From the NCBI RefSeq assembly GCF_011516755.1, contig NZ_WOSY01000004.1, forward strand, positions 186,001 to 250,000: a stretch of 64,000 bases of DNA, written 5' to 3'. Positions 35,200-46,044 of this stretch are shown here, piece by piece. Positions within the stretch are counted from its first letter, which is position 1. Each line of letters starts with the position of its first letter. The DNA comes from Acetobacter conturbans (GTDB lineage: Bacteria > Pseudomonadota > Alphaproteobacteria > Acetobacterales > Acetobacteraceae). Made by a program: the position numbers and the translations under genes. The notes below the pieces were generated by a model. That model worked only from the letters and a program-made list of their open reading frames with translations. It made no database searches and was not told where the DNA came from.

Positions 35200-36339
35200 T
35201 TGCGCGTTGCAGTAAATCTGCCGAATACGGAGGGCACCGCAAGCCCGGATGCGGAAAGAACCGTGGAGCAGTCCCGTGGCGGCGCGCGTATGGATGATTC
35301 TGCGAAACCCCGCGACAGCGAAAATGTCCTCAAATCGCTGGCGGATTATCTCGCGGATGACATGACCGCCTGCAACCGGGAAATCATTGCCCGTATGGCA
35401 AGCGACGTTCCGCTCATTCCACAGCTTGCGGCTCATCTGGTGGCGGCTGGCGGTAAGAGGCTGCGTCCGTTGCTCGTGCTCGCAGCGGCGCGTGTCGCGG
35501 GATATCGCGAACACGGTGAAGCCATGCGGCATGTCGGCGTGGCCGCCTGTGTGGAATTCATTCATACGGCGACTCTGCTGCATGACGATGTGGTGGACAA
35601 CAGCCTGTTACGGCGTGGTCTGGCCAGTGCGAACGCCGTGTTCGGCAACAAAGCGTCCGTGCTGGTGGGTGACTTCCTGTTCGCCCGCGCCTTCCAGATT
35701 CTGACGGCCGACGGCTCGTTGCCTGTCATGGCGATCCTGTCCGCCGCTTCCGCGACACTGGCCGAGGGCGAGGTCATGCAGATGACCACGCAGAACGATC
35801 TCTCCACGACCGTGGATCGCTACCTTCAGGTCATCTACGGCAAGACGGCCGCCCTGTTCGCCGCTGCCTGCGAGACGGGTGCGGTGGTCGCCAAAGCGGA
35901 TGAGCAGACCCGTGAAGCGCTACGTCAGTATGGCGCCAATCTCGGGATGGCCTTCCAGCTTGTGGACGATGCGCTGGATTATTCCGCAGATCAGGCCGTG
36001 CTGGGCAAGACCGTTGGTGACGATTTCCATGAGGGGAAAGTCACCTTGCCGGTTCTGGCGGCCTATCATGCCGGAGACGAGGAAGACCGGGCTTTCTGGC
36101 TGCGCACTATCGAGAACAATGAAGAGCAGGAAGAAGGCGATCTTGATCGTGCTTTCGCACTCATTGCCCGGAGCGGCGCCATTGATGTGACGCTGGACAA
36201 GGCGCGTGAGTATGCTCAGGCAGCGAGCGATGCGCTGGACAAGACGTCCAAAGCCAGTCGCGCAGCCAACGCTGACATGGAGCCGCTGCGGCAGTTGCTG
36301 AAGGATGTAGCGATTTACACCGTCGATCGGGCGCGCTGA
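35200..36339 (+). CDS. Polyprenyl diphosphate synthase (IspB type)
   Basis: A 379-residue trans-prenyl chain-elongating enzyme that makes the ubiquinone side chain. The first Asp-rich motif is DDVVD at about 129-133 in LLHDDVVDNSLLRRG, and the second is LVDDALDYS at about 254-262. KRLRPLLVL and YGKTAALFAAACE are also typical. Chain length cannot be told from sequence; acetic acid bacteria mostly use Q9 or Q10. I list the TTG at 35200, preceded by GGGAG. The ATG at 35290 would remove 30 residues and is the main alternative. Confidence 0.9.
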   Translation: MRVAVNLPNTEGTASPDAERTVEQSRGGARMDDSAKPRDSENVLKSLADYLADDMTACNREIIARMASDVPLIPQLAAHLVAAGGKRLRPLLVLAAARVAGYREHGEAMRHVGVAACVEFIHTATLLHDDVVDNSLLRRGLASANAVFGNKASVLVGDFLFARAFQILTADGSLPVMAILSAASATLAEGEVMQMTTQNDLSTTVDRYLQVIYGKTAALFAAACETGAVVAKADEQTREALRQYGANLGMAFQLVDDALDYSADQAVLGKTVGDDFHEGKVTLPVLAAYHAGDEEDRAFWLRTIENNEEQEEGDLDRAFALIARSGAIDVTLDKAREYAQAASDALDKTSKASRAANADMEPLRQLLKDVAIYTVDRAR

Positions 36340-36358
36340 GCCCGACTGGCGGCTTCGG

Positions 36359-37234
36359 TTATCGAGAGGGCCAGAGTTCGGCGTGCTGATAGCCGAACGG
36401 CCGCAGATGCTCTGCCAGCAGGGTGGCATCAGCAGGCGGCGCGGTGAACCAGAGGCTTTCTGTTCTGGTGGATTGGCCAGCCGAGGCGCAGGTGAGTGTC
36501 TCCAGCACCGTTACAGTCTGTCTGGCGACGGCATCCGCAGGATCGAGCCACGCAACATGGTCAGGTGATGCGGCTCGCAGGGCTTCGAGCACGAACGTGT
36601 AGTGGGTGCAGCCAAGCGCGACGGCATCGATGCGATTACCTTCTGGCTGCCCAAAAAGGCCTGCTACTTCCTGTTTGATCAGCGCCGGATCTACTTCTTT
36701 TCCCCGAAATGCCTGCTCGGCATAGTCCGCCAGGTGACGCGCTCCATGCGCGATCAGCATGCAGTCAGGGGCGAACTGTTCCCGAAGGGAAGCGACATAG
36801 GGGCGGCGAACGGTCGCCCGCGTGGCAAGCAGCCCGATGACGCGACTGTGACTGATGCGGGCCGCCCAGCGGATGGCGGGGACACAACCGATGAACGGCG
36901 TGTCGGGGCAGGCGTCACGCAAAGCGGCGAGAGCGAGCGTGCTGGCCGTGTTGCATGCCACTACTACGACATCCGGTTTCAGGGCGCGGACGGCCTCGCT
37001 CAGCAGCGTAACGATATGGCGACAGAGAAAGCCGTCTTCCTGCTCTCCATAAGGAAAGAGCGCGGTATCGGCGATATAATCGATGTGGGCATCGGGCAGG
37101 CGACGACGCAGGGCCGCCACGATGCCGAGTCCGCCGATGCCGGAATCGAACGCCAGAATGCAACCCTGAGCCGGAGAGGGGGAAATGATTTCCCCCGCCT
37201 GTCCGACGCCAGTAACGAGAGCGGCCTGTGTCAC
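36359..37234 (-). CDS. murI: Glutamate racemase
   Basis: A 291-residue enzyme that makes D-glutamate for peptidoglycan. The two catalytic Cys regions are VACNTASTLALAAL and ALGCTHYTF. It also has the opening motif AFDSGIGGLGI and PYGEQEDGF. The GTG at 37234 is a plausible start because it follows the pyrE stop by a few bases; a longer frame would run back into pyrE. Its order after pyrE on the minus strand suggests an operon. The ribosome site is weak, so the start is uncertain. Confidence 0.92.
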   Translation of the reverse strand: MTQAALVTGVGQAGEIISPSPAQGCILAFDSGIGGLGIVAALRRRLPDAHIDYIADTALFPYGEQEDGFLCRHIVTLLSEAVRALKPDVVVVACNTASTLALAALRDACPDTPFIGCVPAIRWAARISHSRVIGLLATRATVRRPYVASLREQFAPDCMLIAHGARHLADYAEQAFRGKEVDPALIKQEVAGLFGQPEGNRIDAVALGCTHYTFVLEALRAASPDHVAWLDPADAVARQTVTVLETLTCASAGQSTRTESLWFTAPPADATLLAEHLRPFGYQHAELWPSR

Positions 37235-37239
37235 GGCAC

Positions 37240-37986
37240 TCAGGAGTCGCGGGCGGTCTTCAGTGCCAGAGCTTCTTCGAGACTGCCGACGCCGCCATGG
37301 CGGGCGGACCAGCCGCACGGATCTTCAAGGAAGCGACGAACCTCAGCAGCGGCCCCTTCGGAGAAATAGGGGCGCTCGGCGCAGGCTTCGAGCACGTCCC
37401 ACCATGTGCAGAGTGAGTGCAGCGTGATGCCCATCTCAGAGAGTGTTTTGTGCGCACCGGGGAACACGCCATAGAAAAATATGACGAAAGTGTGCTCAAG
37501 AATGGCCCCTGCATCGCGCAGCGCCTTGGCGAATCCGATCTTGGAAGCGCCATCCGTGGTCAGATCCTCAACCAGCAGGGTGCGCATGCCTTCCGGCACA
37601 TCGCCTTCGATCTGGGCGTTGCGACCAAAACCTTTCGGCTTTTTCCGCACATAGGCCATGGGCGTCATCATGCGATCCGCGAACCACGCGGCGAAGGGAA
37701 TGCCCGCCGTCTCGCCGCCGACCACAGCGTCGATGCTTTCATAGCCGACATGACGGCCGATCTTCTCGACGCCCAGTTCCATGATCTTGGCCCGGGCGCG
37801 GGGAAAGAATATGATACGGCGGCAGTCGATATAAACCGGTGATTTCCAGCCGGACGTCAGGGTGTAAGGGTCTTCCGGACGAAAATTGATCGCCTTGATT
37901 TCCAGCAGCAGTCGCGCTGTTGTCAGTGCTGCATCCCGGTCCCACGCTGACGCGTCATTGCCGAGAACCGATTCCTGTTCGATCAT
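37240..37986 (-). CDS. pyrE: Orotate phosphoribosyltransferase
   Basis: A 248-residue enzyme of pyrimidine synthesis that joins orotate to PRPP. The PRPP-binding signature is TLLVEDLTTDGASK, with AYVRKKPKGFGRNAQIEGD just before it. PYTLTSGWKSPVYIDCRRI near the start is typical of this longer alphaproteobacterial form. The ATG at 37986 has GAGGAG at a good distance; an ATG 9 bases earlier is too close to that site. It is followed closely by murI. Confidence 0.94.
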   Translation of the reverse strand: MIEQESVLGNDASAWDRDAALTTARLLLEIKAINFRPEDPYTLTSGWKSPVYIDCRRIIFFPRARAKIMELGVEKIGRHVGYESIDAVVGGETAGIPFAAWFADRMMTPMAYVRKKPKGFGRNAQIEGDVPEGMRTLLVEDLTTDGASKIGFAKALRDAGAILEHTFVIFFYGVFPGAHKTLSEMGITLHSLCTWWDVLEACAERPYFSEGAAAEVRRFLEDPCGWSARHGGVGSLEEALALKTARDS

Positions 37987-38121
37987 GTGCTTCATGCTCC
38001 TCTATCCTCGTGCGCATTCGTCAGCGTCGACGTGGAATAGCCCCACACAGGCGGAAAATCCATTGCCGACAGTTGAAAACCCTTTTTCGATTCCGATCGT
38101 CTTCGGGCGGACATCCGGCTG

Positions 38122-39045
38122 ATGCCGAGTGAGGGTGCACGCCAGACCTCGGTGTGGGTTCTTGAAACCGGCCAGCCGGGCGGAATTGGACCCGCACACG
38201 CGCTTGCCGGACGGCTGGGGTGTACGTTCCTCCGCCTGAAAGACGCGCAACTGCGGGAAGAGGACTGGCCCCTTCCGGGCCTCATTCTCACAGCGGGCGT
38301 GAAAGCGGGGCTCGCCGGTCTTTCCTTGCGACGCAAGATGCAGGTGCCCGTCGTTCATTGCGGCATGAGAGGGGCGGCCACTCTGGCTTTTAGTCGGCTG
38401 TTCGATGAGACCGTGCTCTCCGCCTTCCACCCCTACGAAACCACGAACGTGCATGTGATTCCCGTTCTGGGACCGCTGAGCGTGGTGTCCCCCGAGCTTT
38501 ACGAGCGGGCCGGGCGGTTGTGGCAGGAGCGTCTTGAACATCTGCCGCAACCGCGCATTGCCGTCCGGCTTGAGAGCGGCTGGAATGCCGTCAATGAGGA
38601 GGTGGTGACCGCAGGACGTCAGCTTGAAATGGCCCTGAGAACTTTTGGAGGCTCAATCCTGATTGCGGTCGGAGCCAGCGTGCCCAACGAGATGGTGGAA
38701 AGCTTCGTCAATGCGCTGGGGTCATGTTTCAAGCTCGTCTGGCGACATGGCGAACCCGATGATGATCCGAGTCTCGGTTTTATCGCCTGTGCGGACGCCG
38801 TGATTGTGTATGGCTCCCGTATCTCCACTCTGGTCGAAGTGGCGGCGAGTTCGTTGCCCGTCTTCCTCGGGCACGTGCCCGGTCGACTGGGAGCCTATGG
38901 CCGGTTTGCGCGTTCGCTCATCGAGCAGGACAACATCCGTGTATTCGACTCTGATTTTTCTCCCTGGCCACGCAAACCACTCGATGAGGCCGGGCGGGTG
39001 GCGTTCATTATCAAACGACGTTTCGCTCTCCTCGAATCGATCTGA
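38122..39045 (+). CDS. ELM1/GtrOC1-like protein (putative glycosyltransferase fold)
   Basis: A 307-residue protein of the family named after plant ELM1 (formerly DUF1022). It has VWVLETGQPGGIGPAHALAG at the start, PVVHCGMRGA and a C-terminal VYGSRISTLVEVAASSLPVF with PGRLGAYGRFARSLIE. The fold is glycosyltransferase-like, but no reaction has been shown for bacterial members that I know of. No membrane segments are seen. It is divergent from pyrE with 135 bases between. Confidence 0.75.
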   Translation: MPSEGARQTSVWVLETGQPGGIGPAHALAGRLGCTFLRLKDAQLREEDWPLPGLILTAGVKAGLAGLSLRRKMQVPVVHCGMRGAATLAFSRLFDETVLSAFHPYETTNVHVIPVLGPLSVVSPELYERAGRLWQERLEHLPQPRIAVRLESGWNAVNEEVVTAGRQLEMALRTFGGSILIAVGASVPNEMVESFVNALGSCFKLVWRHGEPDDDPSLGFIACADAVIVYGSRISTLVEVAASSLPVFLGHVPGRLGAYGRFARSLIEQDNIRVFDSDFSPWPRKPLDEAGRVAFIIKRRFALLESI

Positions 39046-39085
39046 ACAAATCCGACTCGTCCCTATCATTTACGTTGCCTGCGGG

Positions 39086-39139
39086 TTGCGGACTTGTGAC
39101 TTTCTCAGGTATACTGTGCGTAGTTGAGAATGATTATCA
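39086..39139 (+). promoter_or_regulatory. Promoter with Fur box
   Basis: TTGCGG (39086-39091) and TATACT (39110-39115) are 18 bases apart. Ten bases on, TGAGAATGATTATCA (39125-39139) matches the 7-1-7 Fur consensus TGATAATNATTATCA at all but one position. A site around the start of transcription would block it when iron is plentiful. Fur or a relative as binder is inferred. Confidence 0.7.
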
Positions 39140-39157
39140 ATTTAAAGGATATCGGTT

Positions 39158-39400
39158 GTGGTCGATGCCAGTCGGATAGCACGGAACTGCGAACGGGCGG
39201 TGATCACGGCCTATCAGGAGCTCAAGCAGGTCGGGACGAATGACGTTTCGGCATTCAATTCCTGCACGACCCTGTATCGTATCCATCATCCGGAAGCTTC
39301 CGTGAACGAGGCCAGACGTCTCGTATCCGAATGGATTGATCACCATGTGGTCAAGGAGAAGCCGGGCCCAACGGTCGGCTGCGACTGCGTCAAAAACTGA
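39158..39400 (+). CDS. Small protein of unknown function under a Fur box
   Basis: An 80-residue protein, GTG start with AAAGGAT upstream. It has no signal peptide and looks soluble and mostly helical, with a Cys-containing core (FNSCTTLYRIHHP) and a C-terminal GCDCVKN. Four Cys (one near residue 11) and paired His could bind metal, but this is only suggested by composition. I recognise no family. The promoter carries a near-perfect Fur box and a strong terminator follows, so it is a self-contained iron-responsive unit. Confidence 0.7.
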   Translation: MVDASRIARNCERAVITAYQELKQVGTNDVSAFNSCTTLYRIHHPEASVNEARRLVSEWIDHHVVKEKPGPTVGCDCVKN

Positions 39401-39425
39401 CGCTTCGCGCCAGGCAAGTTTCTCA

Positions 39426-39456
39426 ACAGGCTGCTTTCGGGCAGCCTGTTTTTTTT
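39426..39456 (+). terminator. Rho-independent terminator
   Basis: ACAGGCTGC pairs perfectly with GCAGCCTGT around TTTCGG and is followed by a run of eight Ts. It ends the small Fur-box gene. Confidence 0.92.
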
Positions 39457-39525
39457 ATGCCGACCGTGATCGGGAACCCGGCTCAGTGTCCGGCTTCCAA
39501 GCTGGGGAAATGTAGCAGCCGTTAT

Positions 39526-39552
39526 GAAAAAGGCCACCCCGTAGGGTGGCCT
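39526..39552 (-). terminator. Terminator of citrate synthase
   Basis: On the minus strand AGGCCACCC and GGGTGGCCT pair closely around a short loop and run into TTTTT. It lies 8 bases after the citrate synthase stop. Confidence 0.92.
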
Positions 39553-39560
39553 CGCTCGTT

Positions 39561-40853
39561 TCAGCTCCGCTTGTCGAGCGGCAAGAGATCGCGTTGGGGC
39601 GAGCCCATGTAAAGCTGCCGGGGGCGGCTGATCCGCTGGCCCGGTTCTTCGATCATTTCTTTCCACTGGCTGATCCAGCCGGTGGTGCGGGCGACGGCGA
39701 ACAGCACCGTGAACATGCTGGTCGGGATACCCATCGCCTTCAGAATGATGCCCGAGTAGAAATCCACGTTCGGATATAGTTTGCGCTGCACGAAATAATC
39801 GTCGCTCAGGGCGATGTTTTCGAGCTCCACGGCCAGATCAAGCAGCGGGTCGTCCTTGATGCCGAGTTCGGAGAGCACTTCGTGACAGGTCGCCTGCATG
39901 ATCTTCGCCCGAGGGTCGAAGTTCTTGTAGACGCGATGCCCGAAGCCCATCAGCTTCACACCGCTGTTCTTGTCCTTCACCTTGGAAATGAAGTCCGGGA
40001 TGTTGTCCTTCGAGCCGATGCGGGAGAGCATCTTCAGGACGGCTTCATTCGCGCCACCATGTGCAGGTCCCCACAGCGCCGCGATACCAGCTGCGATACA
40101 GGCGAACGGATTGGCACCCGTCGATCCGGCCAGACGGACGGTCGACGTGGAGGCATTCTGCTCGTGATCGGCGTGCAGGATCAGGATCCGGTTCATGGCA
40201 CGAGCCAGCACCTGATTGACCTTGTAAGGCTCTGAAGGACGCGCAAACATCATCGAGAGGAAGTTTTCCGCGTAATTCAGGTCATTACGCGGATAAACGA
40301 ACGGCTCGCCGATGGTGTATTTGTAAGCCCATGCAGCGATCGTCGGGATCTTGGCGATCAGGCGCATGGCCGACAGGTCGCGGCTTTCCGAACGCGAGAT
40401 GTCGTTGGCATCCGGATAGAAAGCCGAAAGAGCACCGACCGTCCCGCAAAGGATTGCCATCGGGTGGGCATCTCGACGGTAGCCGTTGAAGAAATTACGG
40501 ATCTGCTCATGAAGCAGCGTGTGGTTCGTAAGCGTATTCACGAACGTCTCATGCTGGCTCTTGTTCGGCAGTTCGCCGTTGAGCAGCAGATAGATCACCT
40601 CCGGATAGGAGGCATGTTCGGCCAGTTGCTCAATGGGGTATCCGCGATGAAGCAGAATGCCCTTATCGCCGTCGATGAACGTTATCTTGCTTACGCAAGA
40701 TGCCGTTTCACCATAACCCGGGTCGAACGTGAACACGCCCGTATCATGGGTCAGACGACGGATATCAACGACCTCCGGTCCGAGAGTCCCCTTGAGAATC
40801 GGCAGTTCAGCCGAGGTCTCACCGATTTTGATGCTGGCAGTTGTTCCCGTCAC
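39561..40853 (-). CDS. gltA: Citrate synthase (AarA type)
   Basis: A 430-residue type II citrate synthase read from the GTG at 40853, which has GGAGGA before it. Known A. aceti AarA is 436 residues and starts in the same region. A longer frame begins at 40976. It condenses acetyl-CoA and oxaloacetate. Family marks are [40 protein letters not shown], the catalytic His in [15 protein letters not shown] and [11 protein letters not shown]. In acetic acid bacteria this enzyme supports acetate oxidation and resistance. Upstream on the same strand lie sixA and a chorismate mutase gene. Confidence 0.96.
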   Translation of the reverse strand: MTGTTASIKIGETSAELPILKGTLGPEVVDIRRLTHDTGVFTFDPGYGETASCVSKITFIDGDKGILLHRGYPIEQLAEHASYPEVIYLLLNGELPNKSQHETFVNTLTNHTLLHEQIRNFFNGYRRDAHPMAILCGTVGALSAFYPDANDISRSESRDLSAMRLIAKIPTIAAWAYKYTIGEPFVYPRNDLNYAENFLSMMFARPSEPYKVNQVLARAMNRILILHADHEQNASTSTVRLAGSTGANPFACIAAGIAALWGPAHGGANEAVLKMLSRIGSKDNIPDFISKVKDKNSGVKLMGFGHRVYKNFDPRAKIMQATCHEVLSELGIKDDPLLDLAVELENIALSDDYFVQRKLYPNVDFYSGIILKAMGIPTSMFTVLFAVARTTGWISQWKEMIEEPGQRISRPRQLYMGSPQRDLLPLDKRS

Positions 40854-41024
40854 AGCTTCCTCCGACGCGCTTGAATTTGCGCTACTCTGAAACAATCGGG
40901 CCACGCGCCGTTGCGCTGTGGCGTCGGGCAGACTGTTCCCGATCATGGGTAAAACCGGAAGCCTCGGAACGGCCACAAATGCGTCACCTTGTTGAGAGGC
41001 GGGACTTCCGAGGGCGATTCCAGC

Positions 41025-41564
41025 TCAATTTTGCGAGAACGACTCAAGCCACGCGGTTTTTGGGCCGAGAGATTTCCATGCAAGGGCCACCGACTCATGC
41101 TCCTCCACCTCGACATGGAAGGTGGCCAGCGTGCCGAGTGCAAAATCAGATTCGAGCGCGCTCTCAACGCCGTTCAGGTAGCGGGCGAGGGCAGGGAGAC
41201 CGGGGTTGTGACCAACGAGGAGGATGGTGTGCACCTCATCGGGAGTAGCGCGCAGTCGAGCCAGAAGTTCATCGGGAGCCGCAAGATAGAGAGTTGGCTC
41301 GATGCGGATCTCCGGTCGCGCGCTGTTCCCGAACGGCAGGAGCCCGGCATAAGTCTGCCGCGTGCGCATCGCGGGACTGCACAGGACCAGATCGGGAACG
41401 AGACCGGTGCGTCTCATGCTTTCGCCCCGTGCTCTTGCCATTTTGTGGCCAGCTTCAGTCAGCGGACGGGCGAGATCGCCCTTCGTGCCGAAATCGCCGG
41501 CTGCGGCCGGGGCCGCTTCGCAATGCCTTAATAGAAGGAGACGATGCGCGACCGGTCTGATCAT
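41025..41564 (-). CDS. sixA: SixA-like histidine phosphatase
   Basis: A 179-residue histidine-phosphatase-superfamily protein. The catalytic motif is LLLLRHCEAAP, the RHG motif with Cys instead of Gly, which SixA-like proteins tolerate. Downstream are LARPLTEAGHKMARARGESM and the second His in ILLVGHNPGLPALARYL. SixA in E. coli removes phosphate from His of phosphotransfer proteins. A SixA-like gene is, as I recall, aarB in the A. aceti acetate-resistance cluster. Its ATG overlaps the end of the chorismate mutase gene by 4 bases, and citrate synthase follows after a gap of 171 bases. Confidence 0.85.
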   Translation of the reverse strand: MIRPVAHRLLLLRHCEAAPAAAGDFGTKGDLARPLTEAGHKMARARGESMRRTGLVPDLVLCSPAMRTRQTYAGLLPFGNSARPEIRIEPTLYLAAPDELLARLRATPDEVHTILLVGHNPGLPALARYLNGVESALESDFALGTLATFHVEVEEHESVALAWKSLGPKTAWLESFSQN

Positions 41565-41953
41565 GAGGAGGTCTCTGTCACACCGTCCTGCTGACGGGCG
41601 ATGGCTTCATGATGCCGGATGACTTCCCGAATAATGAAGTTCAGGAATTTCTCAGCGAAATCAGGATCAAGCTTCGCGTCACTGGCTAACTGGCGCAGAC
41701 GCGCGATCTGCTGCTTCTCACGGGCCGGATCCGCCGGGGGCATGCAGTAACGGGCTTTCAGCTTGCCGACGGCCTGTGTGCAGCGGAACCGTTCCGCCAG
41801 CATGGCCACCAGAGCCATGTCGATATTGTCGATGCTCTGGCGGAGTCCAGCCAGTTCCGCGCCGGGGTTGATCTGGTCGACTGCGTCTTGCGCCGTCTTG
41901 TCCGCAGGGGCTGAAGTCACGCCTTGATTGTCCTGTCGTGGGTTCCGGATCAT
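41561..41953 (-). CDS. Chorismate mutase (AroQ type)
   Basis: A 130-residue all-helical protein of the AroQ class. It has the N-terminal helix LAGLRQSIDNIDMALVAMLA and then RFRCTQAVGKLKARYCMPPA, where the first Arg and the Lys are substrate contacts in this family. REKQQIARLRQLASDAKLD is the expected third part. It converts chorismate to prephenate for Phe and Tyr. I chose the ATG at 41953; a TTG 33 bases earlier is in frame. It overlaps sixA by 4 bases (ATGA), so the two are translationally coupled. Confidence 0.9.
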   Translation of the reverse strand: MIRNPRQDNQGVTSAPADKTAQDAVDQINPGAELAGLRQSIDNIDMALVAMLAERFRCTQAVGKLKARYCMPPADPAREKQQIARLRQLASDAKLDPDFAEKFLNFIIREVIRHHEAIARQQDGVTETSS

Positions 41954-42068
41954 CTCGTTACATGCCTCATCACAGCAGCCATGCAACGGGAACGATAAGG
42001 GTGATTCACCACGCGGTCAGCCTTCCTGTCAAAGCGTTAAGTCCCGTTCGGCCGCACAGCAGACAAAT

Positions 42069-42821
42069 TCACTCCCAGAATGAAGAGGGGGTTGGATAAT
42101 CCGGCATATCCGGCTTCTCGTCCGGCAGGTCGATCCATGCCAGATGGCCCCCTTTGCCCGCGCCCGTATCGACAAAGACCGCCGTTCCGCCGTTTCTGCC
42201 ATGTTTCACCCAGGGACGACCGTCCGTGGAGCGGCGATCGTGGCCGCAATAAACGGTGTGACCCGCAGGAATGTGGTCCACCCAGTTGAGTCGGCGTTCC
42301 GGATAACCGTCAGCTTGGGTTCTGCCGGTGACCTCGCCGAAAAGGGCTCGGGATAGCAGGGAAGACACGGTTTCCAGTCCCGGAGGTCCGGATTCGTACA
42401 GCATGCCTGTGTGGAAAGCGGCGTGGACAAAGATTCGTCGACCGAGTCTGAGCCAGGTCGGCGCGTCGGCCAGAATAGGCAACGCCAGTTCCAGCACGTC
42501 AGCATTCTGTGATTCGAAAAGCTGTTCAAGCGTGGCTTCAAGCGGGGCGTCACGGCGCAGCTTGCGCCCCATCAGAGCACGCCCAAGCTTGCGGTCATGA
42601 TTGCCAAGAAGAAAGAGGCCACGCTTTTCCTCGATGATGCTGGCCATGAGACGCAGCGCACCGGCGCTGTCAGGGCCATAATCGACCAGATCGCCGAGCT
42701 GTACAATGAAACGATCGGTTGCAGCGGCATGCCGGAATGCTTCCAGATCGCCATGCACGTCTCCCACGACGCGGATGCGTCGGCCAGCTACACAGCGCTG
42801 AAATTCTGCTTCATCGTACAT
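42069..42821 (-). CDS. Calcineurin-like metallophosphoesterase
   Basis: A 250-residue phosphoesterase. The metal-binding motifs are in order: GDVHGDLEAF, VQLGDLVDYGPDSAGA, LFLLGNHDRKLG and, near the end, HTVYCGHDRRST. The DVHGD and GDLVDYGPDS spacing recalls the serine/threonine phosphatase and diadenosine-tetraphosphatase-like branch, so the substrate could be a phosphoprotein or a nucleotide; sequence alone does not say. It has no signal peptide. It is divergent from aarC across a 368-base gap. Confidence 0.85.
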   Translation of the reverse strand: MYDEAEFQRCVAGRRIRVVGDVHGDLEAFRHAAATDRFIVQLGDLVDYGPDSAGALRLMASIIEEKRGLFLLGNHDRKLGRALMGRKLRRDAPLEATLEQLFESQNADVLELALPILADAPTWLRLGRRIFVHAAFHTGMLYESGPPGLETVSSLLSRALFGEVTGRTQADGYPERRLNWVDHIPAGHTVYCGHDRRSTDGRPWVKHGRNGGTAVFVDTGAGKGGHLAWIDLPDEKPDMPDYPTPSSFWE

Positions 42822-44707
<1,886 letters not shown>

Positions 44708-44734
44708 CGCCCTTTCGGGTTGCAGGTTTTTTCC

Positions 44735-44766
44735 AAAAAGGGTGCTTTGAGGAGCGCCCTTTTTTT
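44735..44766 (+). terminator. Rho-independent terminator of aarC
   Basis: AAAGGGTGC pairs with GCGCCCTTT around an 8-base loop, with one G-T pair, and runs into seven Ts. It lies 27 bases after the aarC stop. Confidence 0.9.
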
Positions 44767-44889
44767 GATTTCAGTATCGTGAGCGGCAACGAACAGATGT
44801 GAAATGGGTTTATCCCATCTGATCCATCAGAGAATTCCGATGTGATGGCTGGACGTTCAATGAAAGCTGACTGGTGAGGGTGAGGCATC

Positions 44890-46032
44890 ATGAAAATCGC
44901 CGTTGTTTGCGACTCATTCAAGGAAAGCCTGACGGCCGAAGCGGTCGCTGTCGCCATTAGCGATGGGTTTCGCGCCGAGTTTCCGGAAGCTTCCTTCGTT
45001 CTGTGTCCCGCCGCTGATGGAGGGGAAGGAACGGTCGCTGCTCTCGTGAGCGCCACGAAGGGACGGCGGGTGGAGATGATTGCCACGGGGCCCATGGGAC
45101 AGCCTGTGGAAGCGTTCTTCGGCATCACGGGCGACGGGCGCACCGCCATCATCGAGATCGCGGCGGCGGCCGGACTGGAATCGGTGCCGGCAGAGCAGCG
45201 TGATCCGGCAATAGCGACGACGCGCGGCGTGGGCGAGCTGATCCGGAGAGCCCTTGATGAAGGATGCCGTCATCTGATTCTCGGCCTGGGCGGGAGCGCC
45301 ACGAATGACGGAGGTGCCGGGCTGGCTCAGGCGCTTGGGGTTCGTCTGCTCGACAGGGAAGGGCAGGAACTGCAACCGGGAGGGCTACCGCTGGCGCAAC
45401 TGGTGAAGATTGATATTTCCGGTCTTGAACCGCGGCTGGCTGAATGTGTCATCGAGGTGGCGTGTGACGTGGATAATCCTCTCCTAGGCGAGGAGGGAGC
45501 TGCTGCGGTATTCGGGCCACAGAAAGGCGCTTCGCCTGAGCTTGTGAAACGGCTGGATGAGGCTCTGGGTGTTTACGCTGAAAGGCTGCGGGAAGATCTC
45601 GGGAAAGATGTAGCAGCGATTCCCGGTGCAGGTGCCGCTGGCGGAACAGGGGCGGGTGCACTGGCGTTCCTGAATGCAGGGCTGCGACCGGGGTTTGAAA
45701 TTGTCAGTGAGACACTGGGTCTTGAGGCGCTTCTCGCCGATGTCGATCTGGTCATCACGGGGGAAGGGCGAATCGATGCCCAGACCATTCGCGGCAAGAC
45801 ACCTGCCGGAGTGGCAGCCGTTGCCCGCAAACTGGGCAAGCCTGTCATAGCATTCGGCGGCTCGCTCGGCGCGGATGTCGAGCGTGTCCACGCCATCGGC
45901 ATTGAAGCAGTCTTTGGAACGGTGCCCCGGCCGTGCTCACTTCCCGAGGCACTGGCGGAGGCTGGGCCTAACCTGACTGGTGCGGCACGCAACGTGGCGG
46001 CGGCGATCAGACTCGGTATGGCGCTGAAATAA
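44890..46032 (+). CDS. Glycerate kinase
   Basis: A 380-residue kinase of the GarK/GlxK family that phosphorylates glycerate, most often at position 2 in this family. It begins KIAVVCDSFKESLTAEAVA, then has PAADGGEGTVAALV, LGLGGSATNDGGAGLAQALG and the later LVITGEGRIDAQTIRGKTPAG, all expected for this fold. The length is normal. It feeds glycerate from the glyoxylate or serine route into glycolysis. It stands alone after aarC and faces the GDPD-like gene. Confidence 0.92.
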   Translation: MKIAVVCDSFKESLTAEAVAVAISDGFRAEFPEASFVLCPAADGGEGTVAALVSATKGRRVEMIATGPMGQPVEAFFGITGDGRTAIIEIAAAAGLESVPAEQRDPAIATTRGVGELIRRALDEGCRHLILGLGGSATNDGGAGLAQALGVRLLDREGQELQPGGLPLAQLVKIDISGLEPRLAECVIEVACDVDNPLLGEEGAAAVFGPQKGASPELVKRLDEALGVYAERLREDLGKDVAAIPGAGAAGGTGAGALAFLNAGLRPGFEIVSETLGLEALLADVDLVITGEGRIDAQTIRGKTPAGVAAVARKLGKPVIAFGGSLGADVERVHAIGIEAVFGTVPRPCSLPEALAEAGPNLTGAARNVAAAIRLGMALK

Positions 46033-46044
46033 GCTGCGAGACCG

